Assembly: GCF_003589595.1 (NCBI RefSeq)
Contig: NW_020653337.1
Coordinates: 6,280,217 to 6,344,216 of the forward strand
Source: Hyposmocoma kahamanoa
Lineage: Eukaryota; Arthropoda; Insecta; Lepidoptera; Cosmopterigidae
Direction: 5' to 3'
Length of the DNA: 64,000 bases
In this document: piece after piece, positions 26,804 to 39,100 of the stretch
Numbering within the stretch: position 1 is the first letter of the stretch
How the letters are laid out: every line of letters starts with the position of its first letter
Translations under genes and position numbers: made by a program
Notes under the pieces: generated by a model
Told to the model about the DNA's origin: nothing
What the model saw: only the letters and a program-made list of their open reading frames with translations
Databases searched by the model: none

Positions 26804-28340
26804 GCCGCCCGCCGCGACGAGCAGCCCCGCCGCCGGCGCTGGCGCCGCGGCGATGTGATTCCTAATTTATATGAATTTATTTAAACGTTTCCGGCCTACT
26901 TGTTCTGCAAGCTTGCGGTCGCGCTCGCCGCGGCGGTCCGTTCCGAGGACCTCCGCCCCGCGTATTCTCGCGTTTCAGTAGATAGTACCCGAGCCAAATA
27001 AAGGTCTCAGTAGAGATTTTACTTTAGTGATTAGGACCCGAAGCGGGATCGAGCGGCCGAGCCGGCTGGCCCGCGCCTCGGCCGCGCGACTTATTTATGA
27101 AGTAGAAGCTCGAACCTAGCGGCAATAAGAATCGCATACGTCGCCCTGCAGGAGCGCTCTCCGGAGCGATGCAACGTCAGTTTAGTTTATGCGGCTTTTA
27201 TATAGCACTATTTCGTTCCGGCTTTTACGAGCTGTGGTAGTCGTAACGTTCGTAATGACAGAATAAGTGAGACTGATATCGCTTTCTTGTGATCTACCGG
27301 AGACGATAGCGACAGATCCATCTATGGTGTGACGCGACGCGGGACCGACAGACGCGGAAACAAATTTCTAAATGTCCACGTGACGTACATAAATTTATTT
27401 CATCGTCCGTTTCCCATTCCTCGTTTGGGTGAATTATTTATACATAAAGCATTCTGTTAACTATTACGTTATTTCCTGACGAGAGTAATGTAATCATATC
27501 AATTTCACATCAATATAGATGGATATATTGCATTGAAGTTGTTGCTGTAGTTTTAGGTAAATTACCTATGTATATTTTGTATTTATATAAAATTAAAGTT
27601 TATCGTGTAATTGTGATCTCCACCGATGTTATTTAGCGATTACTTGAATGCCATTATGTTGTTACGCAGAAGTAAGAATCTTTTGTTGCACAACGAACAG
27701 TTGCTTCCATCTTAGAGTTATGTATTTTGATTATATTGTTTGGTTATATTAAATCGGAATTATTCGGCAAATCTGCAAGTGAAATTATTATTGTTATCGT
27801 ACCAAAATTATATTAATAAAATATATTCGCATCACCATGTACCGCGAGTGGTCGTAGAATTTGGTCTGTGCCATTTAATTTAATGCTAATTTATTGTTGT
27901 TATAGTGATATCATGACGCGTGAAGGCGGCACTCTTCTTCCTTAATCAAAATTATTTCTCCGTTTGGTACTTGGTGTTGAGTTTTATTTGATTTGTACAT
28001 TTGAGATCAATTTCCTTTTTAGTTTTTATAATAATTTGTTCCAAATCGAAAAATCTGAAATGTTACCATGTCTAAATTGTTAAATCTTAGTTTTTTTTTA
28101 TTTCAATTAATTTTTTCATTTTTTTTTGCTTATTTTGTTCATTTTTCCAACATTGTAAGTGTAATGTTGATGTAGTCAAGTCTTTCAAACTGAAGAAAGC
28201 GCGTTTGTACAATAGTAGTCTATGTAAAAATACTTTTAATACTTTAATTTATACAAACTGTAAATACAGCTAAGATATAATAAGGAATATCAAAAAAAGA
28301 AAGATGATAAGAGGGAATAAATACTTAGAAGAAAATATGC
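26804..28340 (+). other. tribbles 3' untranslated region and flank
   Basis: Non-coding. It is GC-rich to about 27.15 kb, then turns abruptly AT-rich. AATAAA occurs at 26997-27002, about 195 bases after the stop, and further AATAAA hexamers lie near 27.81 and 28.31 kb, so a short and a long 3' UTR are both possible. The true end cannot be set from sequence alone. Confidence 0.5.
26997..27002 (+). other. candidate polyadenylation signal for tribbles
   Basis: First AATAAA after the tribbles stop, followed by TG/T-rich sequence (27003-27030). Confidence 0.45.
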
Positions 28341-28386
28341 TCGATTTTTATTACAACTACTTGAAGGTTAAACTGTAGTCTCTTTT

Positions 28387-28438
28387 TAACCGACTTCAAA
28401 AAAAGGACATGTATAACTTTTGAGATCGGTTTTTTATT
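28387..28438. repeat. short MITE-like foldback beginning AACCGACTTCAAAAAAA
   Basis: The ends AACCGACTTC.. and ..GAGATCGGTTTTTT are inverted relative to each other. The same terminus (ACCGACTTCAAAAAA) starts the larger element at 55361 and is a repeat end I know from insect genomes. This copy is a deletion derivative of about 50 bp. Confidence 0.55.
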
Positions 28439-28990
28439 TAACAACAAAACTTCTTGAGAAATAATGTCTAGGTGCAGTCCATACACATACGAACACTTCG
28501 AACTTGCACATAATTACTAATAAAGATAAATATGCGCATTAATCTTCATTCAATGGACAATTTAGATCTTATTGAGCATCCATACAGTTCACAATCGAAA
28601 GCAGAAATACCACAGTAGAGGTACACCAGTAATATAAATAAATTGTTTGCAAACTATAAAATTATATTGCAAACTAAAATTATACAACCATATTAATTTC
28701 CCAAATATTTATTTCTATAACGTACATACAATATTTTACAAAATTAACTATCTTATTGCTGATCGAGTGATCACCCGTGATTTCCAGTTAAACAAAAAAT
28801 GGTATAACATGGTCTTTAAAAAAAACAAGTAAAGTAATAGAAAATCAGAAGAATTATTACTGCATTAATTAATTACAATGAGTTCATAAAGTCACGAATG
28901 CAAGTTAAAGAAAAATGTGTTTTTGTGATACATAATGACTTCTACATAAATACTAATTTCGGCTTTCGGCTATAAATATCTGCACAACTC

Positions 28991-29048
28991 GACTTGCGTG
29001 GAATTAATTCTCTGTTTCTAAGACTTGCGTGGAATTCTCTGTTTCTAA
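28991..29048. repeat. direct tandem duplication, ~29-bp unit
   Basis: GACTTGCGTGGAATT..CTCTGTTTCTAA occurs at 28991-29021 and again at 29022-29048; the first copy has four extra bases (AATT). Confidence 0.8.
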
Positions 29049-29489
29049 GAGTTCACGAGGAACCAATTTCTATATTGTCAATAACTTGTTAAAACGTACA
29101 CTGCTTTCAAATACAGTTTAACATATTTGAGTACATATGTACATATAGTTTCCCTAGCATGAATGGACTTCAATTACAAAAGTGGTCCGATCCAGAATTG
29201 TTGATATTCACGAAATAAATTATTTCCGCCAAAATTTGAAAAGGGGTACAAGTAAAAAAAGTCAACCTTACAAGGAAACGTGAAAAGCACCTAACGCTTA
29301 ATATCATATTAAACTTCGATAGTTTTTCGCATCTCCTTGTACCGTTAGACTTTTTAAACTTGTACTCCTTTGCACTAGAGCCACAGATTTTATACCTACT
29401 AGTATATTATACCTTTATATGTTATACCTATTAGTATAGTAAATCTCCTGATCATAACTAACGTAATCAACATTTTTAGCGAAATTGAA

Positions 29490-29640
29490 ATTAATAAATA
29501 AATTACGCACACACTCATAACCCCGCACTATCGCAGCCTAACCAGAAGAGAAATAAATCTAGGATACACAAATATTTCTCTCGGCCCGGGACCTCAGTGG
29601 CAGTCCAGGATGGTAACCGTTTGGCCACAGAGACAGATAT
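29490..29640 (-). mobile_element. tRNA-derived SINE-like element, family A
   Basis: On the minus strand, TGGCCAAACGG (29627-29617) fits the tRNA A-box consensus TRGYNNARNGG, followed by CGGGCCGAGAGAAATATTTGTGTA in the place of a decayed B-box. The tail (AAATATTTGT..ATTTATTTCTC..) matches the copy at 41950-42130. Flanking sequence suggests insertion into a second repeat shared with 60095-60180. Confidence 0.65.
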
Positions 29641-29886
29641 TTGATTTTATTGAGTTGTCGACATACCTGGAATCAACGAAATCAGATCTACAACCCCATA
29701 TAAGCGCTTCTTTTTTTTTCAATTTTATTGTAGATTAAAATCAGCGTAACTGACATTTAAAAAAAAACTAGGTGCCAATACATCGAAAGTTACCAATATG
29801 CAAGTGAGTTAGTTATGACAAGAAAGGCAGACATATTACGCAGGTCCCAATGAATTCCACAAAATACAAATAATAAATTATTACAA

Positions 29887-29892
29887 TTTATT
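29887..29892 (-). other. candidate NDUFV1 polyadenylation signal
   Basis: TTTATT on the + strand reads AATAAA on the gene strand, 136 bases past the stop codon. A second candidate is at 29903-29908. Confidence 0.45.
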
Positions 29893-30027
29893 AAAAACTA
29901 ATTTTATTTATAACAAGACTCACAAAAACACAAAGAAATTTTTAACTTGAATCTACAATTTTTACAATATAAGTTATATTCAGTAGGTAATCTTCGAGGG
30001 CAAAACTTCACGGTATAAGCGTGGTGG

Positions 30028-30167
30028 TTAGTAAAGACGCTCAGCCTTGCTGGGGCCACATGTCGCCGCGAATTCGTGCATACGCCTTTCAAGTTCTGGT
30101 CTAAAATGTCTAATGAGACCCTGGATGGGCCACGCTGCGCCATCGCCTAAGGCGCAAATTGTGTGAC
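30028..30167 (-). CDS. NDUFV1: NDUFV1 exon 8 (fourth cluster cysteine, C-terminus)
   Basis: Acceptor CAG before 30167; two bases complete Gly430, then [27 protein letters not shown] and TAA at 30030-30028. Contains Cys434, the last 4Fe-4S ligand. Confidence 0.95.
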
Positions 30168-33100
30168 CTGTAAAAAATATTTTTTTAAATTCATTATGCG
30201 CATCCCACACATTACAGGGGCCTTAGTTTCAAATATGTAAACTATCGCGTTTGCGTTAAGATTTTAATTTTAACTTTGTGCTTATATAATTAAGATCTAA
30301 ATAAAAAATTTATCGCAAACGCGGTAGTTACGTTTGCATGATTACAAATTTACACCCTGGCTTCTTGATTTTTAACTTTACTCATACAGTCTGTTAAAAT
30401 AAGTACACATGAAATTTCATAAGACTAAAGAACTATGAAACTGAACTAAGAAAAAATGGCGAATTATATGAGTTTTTTACGATAAACTTATCGATAAGTT
30501 TATCGTACAAAAACTTATATCCAATTCGCGATTTTTTTACATTCACCATACAAATTTCACCAGTGGCAGTTTGTTTTGTATGGAAAGTAAACATTTTGCG
30601 AACTGTATAACGGTTCTTTTTTGGGAACATTTGCTCAGCGTTATGAGACGAATCAGCTGTGAAATTTCAAACATGTTTATTTTGTTAGCATGCTCTATTC
30701 ATAGCACATGTACATCTACCTAATACATGAAGACAATGTACTATACCTATTACCGCTTACTGTCTACTTAGTGACACTTTAAGCGAAATATAGCGGGTAT
30801 GTAAGAATTTTTCACCAGTTACATAGCACACATCAACATTTTTATTCATTTATTCACATTATACAACTAACACTAACATAAATAAACATGTAAGCCATAG
30901 TCAATATAGGGTTAGGTCCGCCCAAAAGCAAGCTGCTGAAAATCGATCGATCTTCGGGTGCTGACCGTCTCCAAGTAGTAACCAGCCGATGTCAGAAATT
31001 TCGATTCAGAGTTACAGAACACATCACAAGTGAAAACCATCATTTTTGGATTAAATTTTTGGCCGCATATATAAAAATCTCTGGTATTCGGTATTCGGTA
31101 AAAATTTGAAAAATTATGGCGGCAGTCTAATTTAGTTAATATCACTTTTTACTTGCCACTTTTGTATATTTTGAGTTTTATCATATTGTATTTTTATATA
31201 TTATGCATGACATCATTTGTTGTATTAACACAGACCTTTATTGTGTTTAAATTTTTAATTTCTTCAATGCTCAAATCGGTTGCGACAAAACAGATTATAG
31301 AACAAAGACATAATTTCAATTCCAGGCGCTTTTTATGACACGTAAAGGTCAAAAATCCATTCAAGAATAGCGACTATCTAAGAGTATGTATACATACATA
31401 TATACTACGATAGTTTAAACATGGCGATTGTTCATGCGCTGGCGCAAGCTTAAACTGACCTTCAATCTGTTTAGAAATCTCCCATAGCATGTCGATCTCT
31501 TTCGTCGACGCGTCACCATCGATGAATCTGAAAAATAAAATAAAAAGAAAATAAAAACTGAACTATTTTGCAAATTAGTTACAAAAATAAAAGATTCCAA
31601 AAAAACTAACTGGACGCCAACCGACATAATGCCGGTTAGTAAATCACCTTTATGCCCGTTGCAATAAGGATGAAAACAAAATAGTTTCGCCCTATTCGTG
31701 CCGAAGCGACGCGAAAGACGTATTTTATACCCTTAGGGTTCCGCATCAACTAGTTTCTTGCATCACTAAAGTGAGAATAATGGACAGAACATAACTTGTG
31801 ATACCCACGTTACTTCTAAACAGGCTTTTTTAATGAATTTACAGTACCTTTATCATGAGTTTATAATGATAACAGTCGCTAGTGACCGTGTAAAATATTT
31901 GTATACAAAATGTTACTTCTTGTGACCACCAGAGGCGCTATTGGTTTTTTACGCGATCTAGCTAGCGACAACATTTATTATACTCGTGGTAAGTATTGAC
32001 AGTTGCTATACTTTGTTACTTTTAGCATTAGACGAAAGGAAATTTTTGGGCCATTTTATAAGCAAAGCAATTTAACAAATACCGTAAAACAATTTTTTTT
32101 TAATGTAATTATTACCTTTTTTTACTCATACATAGTTAGTATTCACTAAATATTAAATATGTCTAGAATTTGCATTATAAAAAGCTTAAAGAAACAGATG
32201 TTCGAAACACTAAACAAAACACATATCTTTGTATTATCGTGTTATTTGTCATCAATTCTCATGACGTTCCTTTACTGTAATTTCTTCTGTAGAAAAATGT
32301 TTACGATCACTGATTTTATGCTTATAGCGTTCACATATAATATTGAATTAAAAAAATTTTGTTGGTCCTTGTGACGAACATCGCATACGTTGCTTTGATC
32401 CCAAAGTAAGTAGCTAAAGCCCTTGTGTTATGGAAATCTTAAACAACGACAGTACCACAAACACCCAGACCCGATAAATATAGAAAAGTTAGTTTCTACA
32501 CTACCAGGCCAGGGATCGAACCCGGGACCTTAGAGATGGCGACACCATGAAACCGATGTGCAAGCCACCAGTGGCGGATTTGCTAAATATTCCATAGGCT
32601 CACGTACATTACGGCGGGCCGTACAGCACCGCATCGTATAACAATAATCTTCCTAAATCACTTTCATACATTTTATGTATAAAACATAGATATGTTACAT
32701 TATATATAATGTAATGTCTCTACATCGCTACAGATTATCACTACCGCGTCTGTCTGGCTGATCGCGATAAACACAAAAACTACTAAACGGATTTTGATGC
32801 GGTTTCCACCAATAGGCAGAGTGACAGTGAAATTCATTAGGTAGTCTACTAGTATATGATGAGTGCTAAGAAAGGGGCGGTTCGTACTGACTACATGGGC
32901 TGGGGCCTAGGGCGGTCAAGACTGCAAATCCGCCACTGCAAGCAAAATTGACGCTCTAAATTAATGATAGAGAAAAAGTAGTCTAAATAACTGGGATTTT
33001 TAGGGACTATATGAATACATGCCACAAGTTGTAGATACTAAACTGAAGGGCTAAATTTATAATTTTTAGTTTCCTGAATTTCAAAAGAAGTTTCGTTTGA

Positions 33101-36100
33101 ACCCATTCGGGAAAAGTTCGTAAAACGTAACTACATTTTCCCACCTTCTCTCAAAGGCATCCACGCTGTCTACGTCGGCCTCCGTAGCCACTATCCTCCA
33201 TAACCAACCACAGAGCTAAAATATTATTGTCTATCTCCTTCAAGTTTTTTGTGATGTCCAGTCAGCTTCTCTAATAAAGCGGACACCACTTTTTTAGTTC
33301 CGGCCGCGATCTACTTTCCAAGTCGTTGGAACATATTGAAAATAGCCGCCTTGCGACTGTTCTTTGGAATATAGCGCGGTCCATAATTATTGATTCGTAA
33401 CATCAGTCGTCACAATAAGTATTTTTTCCTGTATTTTGGTCAATAAAAAAAAGTGAACTAGAACCATATGCTGTGACTTACTGGCGCTAATTAAGACTGT
33501 AAAAATCAAACAATACTAAAACAAATGTGCTAGTTACCTGTGAACAATCTCGTTCATCCATGACACGCCTTCGCGACAAGGCGTGCACTGACCGCAGGAT
33601 TCGTGTTTGTAGAACTCTAGCAAGCGTGCGATGGCTTTCACAATGTCGGTTGACTTGTCCATCACTATGATAGCCGCTGTGCCGAAGGAAGTGTTCGCTG
33701 CTACCAAAGCGTCGAAATCCATTAGGACGGTGTCGCAGACACTGTTCAAATACAAAAATTAAAAGTGAATTTAAAACAACTTTTTTCTATCATATCCATT
33801 GACTTACAATTATATGGACGTCGGGTCCGCACTAAAAAGTGTCCGAACTTATAGGGCGTTAAAATCGTATACAGAGCGTCATTCACGCTTTAGTCTTCGT
33901 TTGTTCGACTGACAGCGAAGCAAGCAAAATTAGACAGTACTGCGATGACATTACAATTTAAATTCAACGGTTTAGCTTTTTCATATTCCTTTACATGTCA
34001 CTACGTTTAAATAGGTTGACTTGGGACATTTTTTTCGTGGTTTTTGTATTAGACCCGTCGTCCATTTATTTGTTATATCGATGACTTGCTAGAATAGCGG
34101 TCAATGTCAAAAACATCTGATTCATAAGCCAGATAGTTTAAAAAAACTGACCTCAAAATTCGTGGAATTACATCTATTTGCCAAGACCTGGGGGACATTA
34201 GGCCCCAAGGTGACGTGATGAGATATTGAGCGGTTCGTTTTTGTACGCCCTCAATATAGCAAGAATAGTAAACAATACATACTGTTTAGGAATGAGCGGT
34301 GTCGAAGATCCTCCAGGAATGATGGCTAGCAGATTGTCCCATCCACCGGTAACGCCACCCGCATGCCGTTCGATAAGGTCTTTGAGCGGCACGCTCATCT
34401 CCTCTTCGACAGTGCACGGAGTGTTCACGTGTCCAGAGATGTTATACAACTTGGTGCCCGTGTTACGTGGACGGCCAAACTGCGCGAACCATGCCCCACC
34501 GCGACGCATTATCGTCTGTAATTATTTGATATTTTATTACATAACCATAAAGCCTCTTACATAGGGAGACCCGGCTCCCTTTATATTTGTCTCCTACAAT
34601 TGTAACTAAAAACGTATCGATTATTGCCTCGTGTCCAAAGAACTTAATTGACGAAAAAAGACATGATTCGACACAGGTATAAAGCTTTTTTCAACTGTCT
34701 CAAGCCCATTCCAATCTAGTATCATCTCAGATTTCGCGTCAATTTGTGACGATGCGACCTCTTTTCATCGTCATCCCACCTTTTTACCTCTCTGGTTTCT
34801 GACCACCTACTTTGGAAATTTTGAATCATTCTCTAATTCTTTTTCTTGCTCTCTATACAAAATCCTCGAGGCGAGCAGGCGTGCTCTTAATCCTATAACC
34901 TAATTGCTTTTATGCAGCAATAATACGAATTTTTGGGCTACATTCACTAACCATTTAGTAACTAAATTCTAATCTGTACCATTATACCGTTATTTTGTTT
35001 GGATACATTTATTCATACAGCCTTCCAGTGGCGAGGCGTCTATATAACTTGATTCCCACCGGCTTGCCTAAAATTTCCCGCGTACCTATTACCAGTTGCA
35101 CCGCGCATACCCCACTACTAAAAAAACATTTATTCAAAATATTCACTATTAGACGCGTAATAACTTGTCCCGATGCATCTCAACCAATCAACGCAAGGTA
35201 AGCCGGCGGATCGGCGAGATCTATTTCATTCATGAAATCTACGCACTCCCATCAAAATATACGCACACATTCGCAAAAATTAGCTTTATTACATATAAAG
35301 AAATGACGGCCGAGAAGCCGGAGTAATTCGAGTAATTGTCGAATAGCGTACACTTAAATTTAACCCTTATTCCAACAAATTATAGTTTAATTTGTTTTAA
35401 TGTCAGAATCCTTTGCAGATGTAAAACTTTCTTAAAATAAAGTAACAAAATTATTGTAATAGCAAATTAATACAACATATGGTTAATTTCTATTTTGTAA
35501 ATATAACGATAAATAATGTTACATATGTATCTATATTTAATGGAGTGTTTCTTTCTAATAGGACTACGTAACGAATGTATGTAGAAGGTCATGGTAATTC
35601 CTAGGTAATTAAAATAGCAACACTTAGCATTCATGTGTTTGTTTACTCACATACTTTCATATCGCGACGGGCAGCTTAAAATGTAAAATTACTTTAAAAG
35701 CTACAGTTATTTTGTGTCTAGAATAAGTTATCCTGTGAAATGAAGTGAACTAGTATTTTTGTCCTAATAAGTGCTGTGTTTAAATGTCGCCAAGCGCCTT
35801 TTGAACGGGAAAAGAATTTTTGTTAAAGTAAGTGTTTTTTGTTTTCTCAAGTTAAAGCTTCGGCTTTACCAAGGAAAATTTCACGCCACGCCACTGCAGC
35901 CTTCATTTACCTTTCTTCCTATTCCTATTTTACAATAAATCATATGAATCAAGCCTTTCAGTTGATTACTTAAAACCCTCGGCCACAAATTATCCTCCTA
36001 ATTTAACCGAGCAATTTTTTTTCTTAATTTTACTTATTTTAGGAAGGTTTACTGCTATAAGTTAGAAATGGTCTACAAAACTAAACAATATCAAAAAAAG

Positions 36101-39100
36101 CCTATTACAAACCTCCACATTTGGATATCAAAATCACAAACCAATAAGTAGATCTTACTTACATTTTTATAGTTTAAAGCAGTCATAAATATATTCATAT
36201 GTATATACCTTACATCTATTGTATAAAATATAAAAGAAGCTTGACCATGTAGTGTGGTGATATAAAGTTCCAAGACGTTGTAAAACTAGGAAACTTACAG
36301 GTGCTGCAGATATAGTCTCAACATTGTTGACGGTAGTTGGGCAGCCGAACAAACCGACATCAGCAGGGAACGGCGGCTTGAGACGCGGCTTGCCCTGCTT
36401 GCCTTCGATGGACTCGATGAGAGCGGTCTCTTCGCCGCAGATGTAGGCGCCCGCGCCGCGATGGACGTACACGTCAAAGTCATAGCCGGAATTACAAGCA
36501 TTTCTACCAAGAAGGCCTGCTTGATATGCCTGTAAAGAATATAAAAACAACAACTATCAAGGTGTAAACAAAACTTAAATACAATTTTATCTAAAGGCAA
36601 ATCACCGGAGGAGAAGCAGGGAAAACAGTTTTGTTAGATCAAATGGTTTAGGTATTTACTAATAAATAACGGTAATATATAAAAATAATAATCTTTCAAA
36701 AAATGTCCAATATACCTAAGGATATTGTCTAAAGAATGTGCTAATGTGTTACACGACGGACATAATTATACATAATAAATAACGGTAATAATTATATATA
36801 ACGGTAATAAAATGAAAATAATAATCTTTAAAAAAATGTCCAATACACCTAAGGATATTGTCTAAAGAATGTGCTAATGTGTTACACGAAGGACATACTT
36901 TATCAGCGCATATAAAATCCTGAAAACATGCTAAAATAAAAGTGAAAACGAATTATTTGTTGTAGTTTGTACATAATTCTTATATAAAGATAATTAAGTA
37001 CAACAGAGAACCTGCCAAATTTCGGTTTTCAACTGAAACCCTATTAATTAATACATTCAGGGATTACTTTGCGCAAGTCCATGTTAATAAAAATGGAAGT
37101 AAATTTATTTTGAACCCAGTTAAGGTTAAATCGTGCAAAATAGCTGTGTTGTGTTAAATATTTTTTCATGCGGTTTTTTTAAGGCTATATTTGTCGAATA
37201 GGCAAACAAGGCAAATACTTTGTCACACATGCTATTGTCATGTCACATATGTACGCTGTTTGCCTAATATATTAAATACGAAACTACTTATTGCGAGTAA
37301 TCTAATGCAACTTTATCAATAACCAGTAACTTTCTCTACTTCTTTCTTAATTAAAGCTCTAATAAACAAGTAAACTTTGATAATGATCTTACTTCAGCAA
37401 TGGCCAACTGTAAATTACTGGCTTCATTATAGAACTCTCCTCTGATGTAAATATATGCAGCCACAGCTCCAATGGCTCGGCCGGCAACCAGACAACCTTC
37501 AACCAACTTGTGAGGGTCATGACGCATGATCTCCCTGTCCTTGCATGTGCCAGGCTCGCCCTCATCAGCATTGACGACTAAGTATTTAGGACGGCCATCA
37601 GATGGCTTTTGCATGAATGACCACTTCATGCCAGTTGGAAAACCGGCACCACCACGCCCTCGCATTCCGGATGTTTTCATCTCATCTAGAAATAAATATT
37701 TTAAATTAAGGCATGTCTCAGAGCAATACACTATGTACATTTTTAGTAGCAAAAATTAAATAACTAAAAACACTTTATATGTCTTCAGCATGTTGTCTCA
37801 CATTGCCCCATTCAATTATTTTTGTAATGGGATAAATGTTTAATAAATCTCATTACAAAGAATTCCACAAAAATGAGAGATAAAATGTTGATTCCATATA
37901 TTCCATATATTCCATATATCTATAGCTTCAACTACACATCATTTTAATTTGCTGTTGACACTAACGGAAAAATAATTAAAATTCACTTACTTTTTTAAAA
38001 TGGACTCAAATTTTATACAGCAATTATTATGTGGTGTGTCATTGACTTACAAATAAATGGACGACGGGTCTAATACAAAAACCACGAAAAAAATGTCCCA
38101 AGTCAACCTATTAGAAATTTAAATTGTTATGTCATCGCAGTATTGCGCTGTCCGTAGAACAAATGAAGACTAAAGCGGAGTGTCGCGCTCTGTATACGAT
38201 TTTAGCGCCTTACAAGTGCGGACACTTTTTAGCGCGGACCCGACGTCCATATAATTGTAAGTCAATGTGGTGTGTGTAAAATTTTAAGATATTTTTAGGA
38301 ATCATTATTTTGCAATTACAAAGGTCAAATATAACTGCTGCTTACTCTGTTACTGATTTAGGGGTAAACTTAAAGAATATATTTTTTTTCCTAAATAGAA
38401 CCAGCTAAACTGGATGTTCCAAGTAGTATCCCTCAAAGTTTACTTTGATATTTCATTATTTTTCTGTATATAATTTCAAGTGACGGCACACACTAGCTAG
38501 ACGCCTGTCAATAACAGTTGCAATGCCACTCAGCGCTTTAAATCGCAAAGATCTGAGGGGCACTGCCAATGCGGCCATGACCCTGAGACATAACTTGACA
38601 ATTCCCATGTGACTGTAATTAACCAGCACCCTTACCCTTCAAAACCAGAACTTAGTAATGCTAGCATTACTGCTAAATAGGTAAGGTGGCAGTACTTCCC
38701 TGAATGAACTCTTTCACTAGGAGCTCTAATTATACTAAAATGCAGACTCTCAGATACTTACTCTCTCACAAAAATTCCTCACTCACGAAAATTCATTACT
38801 CATAATGCAGCAATTTCTTTGGTCTAAGAGCAGGTACTTGGTGATATTATTCTGTTATTATTAAAGGGGTTTAAGCCTTTGACAAATAACCCCTTTTAAA
38901 TGTATTTATTTCAAAATACAACAGCACTAGAGCAAACTGAAGGTTTAGGTTTCAAGTAATAAGCAATGGCAATTCCTTTAGAACTGCCTTCAAAAACTGT
39001 TTTCCCAATGTGTTCACAATTTTCTTAAAAATCATTTCATTGACTTAAATATTTTTTGCATCATAATGAAAGCTCATTTTGTCAATGACTACATAATTAA

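Larger units (their letters stand above)
28341..30027. other. tribbles-NDUFV1 convergent spacer
   Basis: AT-rich and without a supported gene. It holds a short foldback (28387-28438), a direct duplication (28991-29048), a SINE-like element (29490-29640) that appears to interrupt another repeat, and NDUFV1 3' UTR at the right end. Confidence 0.6.

Noticed and set aside
26300..26865. Arg/Ala-rich frames antisense or shifted to the last tribbles exon
   Set aside because: Shadows of the very GC-rich coding exon.
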